From assembly GCF_004341385.1 (NCBI RefSeq), contig NZ_SLXE01000030.1, positions 1 to 30,671 of the forward strand: a stretch of DNA of 30,671 bases, read 5' to 3'. This document shows positions 27,971 through 30,671 of the stretch, in pieces. The DNA comes from Uruburuella suis. GTDB taxonomy: Bacteria; Pseudomonadota; Gammaproteobacteria; Burkholderiales; Neisseriaceae. Numbering within the stretch: the first letter of the stretch is position 1; every line of letters starts with the position of its first letter. A program made the translations under genes and the position numbers. Below the pieces are notes generated by a model. The model did not search any database and had not been told where the DNA came from. It was given only the letters and a program-made list of their open reading frames with translations.

Positions 27971-30358
27971 ATGATTAAAAAAATTATAACTACCTGTATC
28001 GGTCTGATTTTCGGCTTGGCACTTTTTGCCGTGGGCTTGCTGGCGATTGCCATATTGGTCACTTATCCGAAGCTGCCTTCTCTGGAAACCGTGCAGCATT
28101 ATCAGCCGAAAATGCCGCTGACCATTTATTCTTCAGACGGCAAAATCATTGGGATGTATGGTGAGGAGCGACGCTCTTTCACTAAAATCAATGATTTTCC
28201 GCAAAACTTGAAAAATGCCGTGATTGCCGCGGAAGACCAGCGCTTTTATCAACACTGGGGTGTGGATGTGCTCGGTGTTGCGCGTGCCATTATCGGCAAT
28301 ATCACTTCGGGCGGCGTGCAATCGGGCGCCAGCACCATCACGCAGCAAGTGGCCAAAAACTTTTATCTGAGCAATGAGCGCACTTTTACCCGTAAGTTTA
28401 ACGAGGCGCTGCTGGCCTATAAAATCGAACAATCTTTGAGCAAAGATCAAATTTTAGAATTGTATTTCAATCAAATTTATCTCGGCCAGCGAGCCTATGG
28501 TTTTGCGGCGGCCGCTCAGATTTACTTCAATAAGCCGGTGCAAGAGCTGACCTTGGCAGAAGCATCTATGTTGGCGGGCTTGCCTAAGGCGCCTTCTGCT
28601 TTCAACCCGGTGGTCAATCCCGAGCGCGCTAAATTGCGCCAAGCCTATATCCTGAACAATATGCAGGAATTGGGCATGATCACGCCGCAACAAAAAGCTC
28701 AAGCGATGGCGGAGGAATTGCATTATGAGCGCTTTGTTCAGCAAATCGACCAAAGCGCATTGTATGTGGCGGAAATGGCGCGCCAGGAATTGTATGAAAA
28801 ATATGGTGAAGATGCGTACACGCAGGGCTTTAAGGTTTATACCACGGTAAATTCTGAAAACCAGCGCGTGGCCACAGCAGCATTGCGCAAAGCATTGCGC
28901 AATTTCGATCGGGGCAGTCGTTATCGCGGTGCCGAGCATTATCTGGATTTAAGTAAATCAGAAGATATAGAAGAAACCATCAGCCAATATTTGTCTTCCC
29001 TCTATACGATTGACGGCATGACGCCTGCTGTGGTGGTGTCTGCAAATAAACAAGGTGTGACCATCCAGCTGCCCAATGGTGAGCAAACCACTTTGAAGCA
29101 GGCTAATTTGGGTTTTGCTGCGCGGGCGGTGAATAATAAGCAGATGGGTGATGCGCAAATCCGCAAGGGTGCGTTGATTCGGGTGCAAAAACGGAGCAAC
29201 GGTGGCTGGACTGTGGTGCAGGAGCCGCTGCTGCAAGGTGCGTTGGTGTCGCTGGATACCAAAACCGGCGCAGTGCGTGCGCTGGTAGGCGGCTACGATT
29301 TTCACAGCAAAACCTTTAACCGTGCCACTCAGGCGCAGCGGCAGCCGGGCTCTTCTTTCAAGCCGTTCGTTTATTCTGCTGCATTGGCTAAAGGGATGAC
29401 GGCTTCGACCATTGTGAATGATGCACCGCTGTCGCTGCCGGGAAAAGGGCCTAATGGCTCCACTTGGAATCCAAAAAATTCAGACGGCCGCTACGCAGGC
29501 AACATCACCTTGCGTCAAGCATTAACGGCATCCAAAAATATGGTTTCCATCCGGATTTTGATGTCTATCGGTGTGGGTTATGCGCAGCAATATATCCAGC
29601 GGTTTGGCTTTTCGGCTTCTGAAATTCCGGCCAGCTTGTCGATGGCGCTGGGCACGGGCGAAACCACGCCGATTAAAATGGCAGAAGGTTATGCCGTGTT
29701 TGCCAATGGCGGTTATCGGGTGTCGTCTTATGTGATTGATAGAATTTATGACAGCCAAGACCGTTTGCGTGCGCAAATGCAGCCTTTAATCGCTAAAGAA
29801 AATGCCCCTCAGGCCATCGATCCGCGCAATGCCTATATTATGTATAACATGATGCGCGATGTGGTGCGATATGGCACCGCCACACGTGCCAATGCGCTTG
29901 GCCGCTCAGATGTTGCCGGTAAAACGGGCACCACCAACGATAATAAAGATGCATGGTTTGTTGGGTTTAACCCCGATGTGGTTACTGCGGTGTATATCGG
30001 TTACGACAAGCCGCAAAGTATGGGGCGTGCGGGCTATGGTGGCACTATTGCACTGCCTGTTTGGGTGGATTATATGCGCTATGCTTTAAATGGTGTGGCG
30101 AGCAAAGGTTTGAGCGCACCTGCTGGTGTGGTGAGCAGGGACGGGGAGTATTATTTGAAAGAGCAGCAATCCACGAACCCCGCGCTGCCATTGGATAATC
30201 GCTCCAGCCGCCCGCTCAACTCGAATGAGCAAGATGGTGCAACAGCTGCTCAGAATCCGACAGGTAGCGCGGATAACGCCGGCGCTGGCAATGAACCGGC
30301 GGCACCTGCTGCGCCTTCCGGCGGCAGCCAAAAAGGGCAATTGGATTCTTTATTTTAA
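27971..30358 (+). CDS. ponA: Penicillin-binding protein 1A
   Basis: This 795 aa bifunctional enzyme polymerises lipid II and crosslinks peptidoglycan in the periplasm. An N-terminal membrane anchor (about 8-31) precedes the GT51 domain, whose catalytic Glu88 lies in AAEDQRFYQHWG and which also has GGVQSGASTITQQVAKNFYL. An oligonucleotide-binding-like insertion follows. The transpeptidase domain has SSFK at 461-464 (nucleophile Ser461), SKN at 521-523 and KTGTT at 651-655. The C-terminus is a Pro/Ala/Gly-rich tail. The length matches neisserial PBP1 (about 798). The residue after SSFK is Pro465; no known beta-lactam resistance substitution can be judged without alignment. Divergence from pilM is the usual arrangement. 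Confidence 0.96.
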   Translation: MIKKIITTCIGLIFGLALFAVGLLAIAILVTYPKLPSLETVQHYQPKMPLTIYSSDGKIIGMYGEERRSFTKINDFPQNLKNAVIAAEDQRFYQHWGVDVLGVARAIIGNITSGGVQSGASTITQQVAKNFYLSNERTFTRKFNEALLAYKIEQSLSKDQILELYFNQIYLGQRAYGFAAAAQIYFNKPVQELTLAEASMLAGLPKAPSAFNPVVNPERAKLRQAYILNNMQELGMITPQQKAQAMAEELHYERFVQQIDQSALYVAEMARQELYEKYGEDAYTQGFKVYTTVNSENQRVATAALRKALRNFDRGSRYRGAEHYLDLSKSEDIEETISQYLSSLYTIDGMTPAVVVSANKQGVTIQLPNGEQTTLKQANLGFAARAVNNKQMGDAQIRKGALIRVQKRSNGGWTVVQEPLLQGALVSLDTKTGAVRALVGGYDFHSKTFNRATQAQRQPGSSFKPFVYSAALAKGMTASTIVNDAPLSLPGKGPNGSTWNPKNSDGRYAGNITLRQALTASKNMVSIRILMSIGVGYAQQYIQRFGFSASEIPASLSMALGTGETTPIKMAEGYAVFANGGYRVSSYVIDRIYDSQDRLRAQMQPLIAKENAPQAIDPRNAYIMYNMMRDVVRYGTATRANALGRSDVAGKTGTTNDNKDAWFVGFNPDVVTAVYIGYDKPQSMGRAGYGGTIALPVWVDYMRYALNGVASKGLSAPAGVVSRDGEYYLKEQQSTNPALPLDNRSSRPLNSNEQDGATAAQNPTGSADNAGAGNEPAAPAAPSGGSQKGQLDSLF

Positions 30359-30446
30359 TTTTGATAGATGAGGATTATTTGCTTCGGCCGGGCATGAGAT
30401 AACAATACGAGTGAATGCAGTCAGGTTATTTTAGGGTTGGCAGATA

Positions 30447-30483
30447 AAAAGCCGAAACCGTATCAACGGGTTTCGGCTTTTTT
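30447..30483. terminator. Rho-independent terminator after ponA
   Basis: AAGCCGAAACCG pairs with CGGGTTTCGGCTT around about 6 bases and is followed by T-rich DNA; an A-run precedes it, so it can work in both directions. It lies 89 bases after the ponA stop codon. Confidence 0.85.
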
Positions 30484-30576
30484 ATGTTGGAATGTCTTGT
30501 GTGGGTTGGATCGTTATTAGATGGGTTGAAGCGGGTTTATAGCAGTTAAAGTGAGGGTTTAATTTTTTGTGTTAGA

Positions 30577-30671
30577 TATAGTGAAATGCTCAAAAAAGTT
30601 ACACAAGATTCAAGAACCAAAACAGTAAAGTTTCTACACAGGAAATCCGCCATTCACGCCTGATCTTTTTA
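30577..30671. repeat. TATAGTG repeat terminus running off the right edge
   Basis: TATAGTGAAATGCTCAAAAA closely matches the terminus at 20659 and, more loosely, the ends of the element at 258-408. The following bases do not match the interior of those elements. It could be one end of a larger element that continues beyond the window. Confidence 0.5.

Overview
This window comes from a member of the Neisseriaceae, most likely Neisseria or a very close genus. The strongest sign is the many copies of the neisserial DNA uptake sequence in its AG form (AGGCCGTCTGAA), often as inverted pairs behind genes. Other signs are the lipid-anchored azurin Laz, a Slam-type outer membrane protein, the pilMNOPQ-aroK-aroB order with pilM divergent from ponA, and Correia-type small repeats. 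No tRNA, rRNA, CRISPR array, prophage or complete insertion sequence was seen. Almost all of the coding content looks like core chromosome.

Layout. Bases 1-61 hold the first 20 codons of a leftward gene that leaves the window. Bases 62-809 are a repeat-rich gap with a 151 bp Correia-like element and several palindromes. Rightward genes follow: a Slam-family protein (810-2306), pssA (2376-3149, strong terminator), a TauE/SafE permease (3263-4075) and a YbjQ-family protein (4180-4503). A gap with two different miniature elements precedes a leftward GHCVGMCGG membrane protein (4956-5633). Next come a rightward BON-LysM protein (5805-6281) and a three-gene ABC importer (6577-9476) of the TrpXYZ-like type. 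Leftward genes for a hemerythrin-like protein, a MOSC protein, azurin Laz and a DciA-family protein occupy 9669-12724. secA (12879-15626) is divergent from dciA.

The leftward ribosomal and tRNA-modification operon rpsP-rimM-trmD-rplS runs from 17903 to 16003. It is preceded on the same strand by a large CoA-binding/GNAT protein of the Pat/PatZ type (17980-20226). A second repeat-rich gap (20227-20961) separates this from the leftward cluster pilM-pilN-pilO-pilP-pilQ-aroK-aroB (27816-20962), which covers the type IV pilus alignment complex and secretin plus two shikimate pathway steps. ponA, encoding PBP1A, diverges from pilM (27971-30358). The right end carries a terminator and another TATAGTG repeat terminus.

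I did not find an obviously new multi-gene system. The most interesting material is non-coding. There are Correia-core elements with unusual termini in three copies, a second miniature-element family with one copy interrupted by a Correia-core element, and a mirror-orientation pair of a composite palindromic repeat. A terminator-like hairpin also traps the aroK start codon at the pilQ-aroK junction. All calls were made by reading the sequence without database searches.
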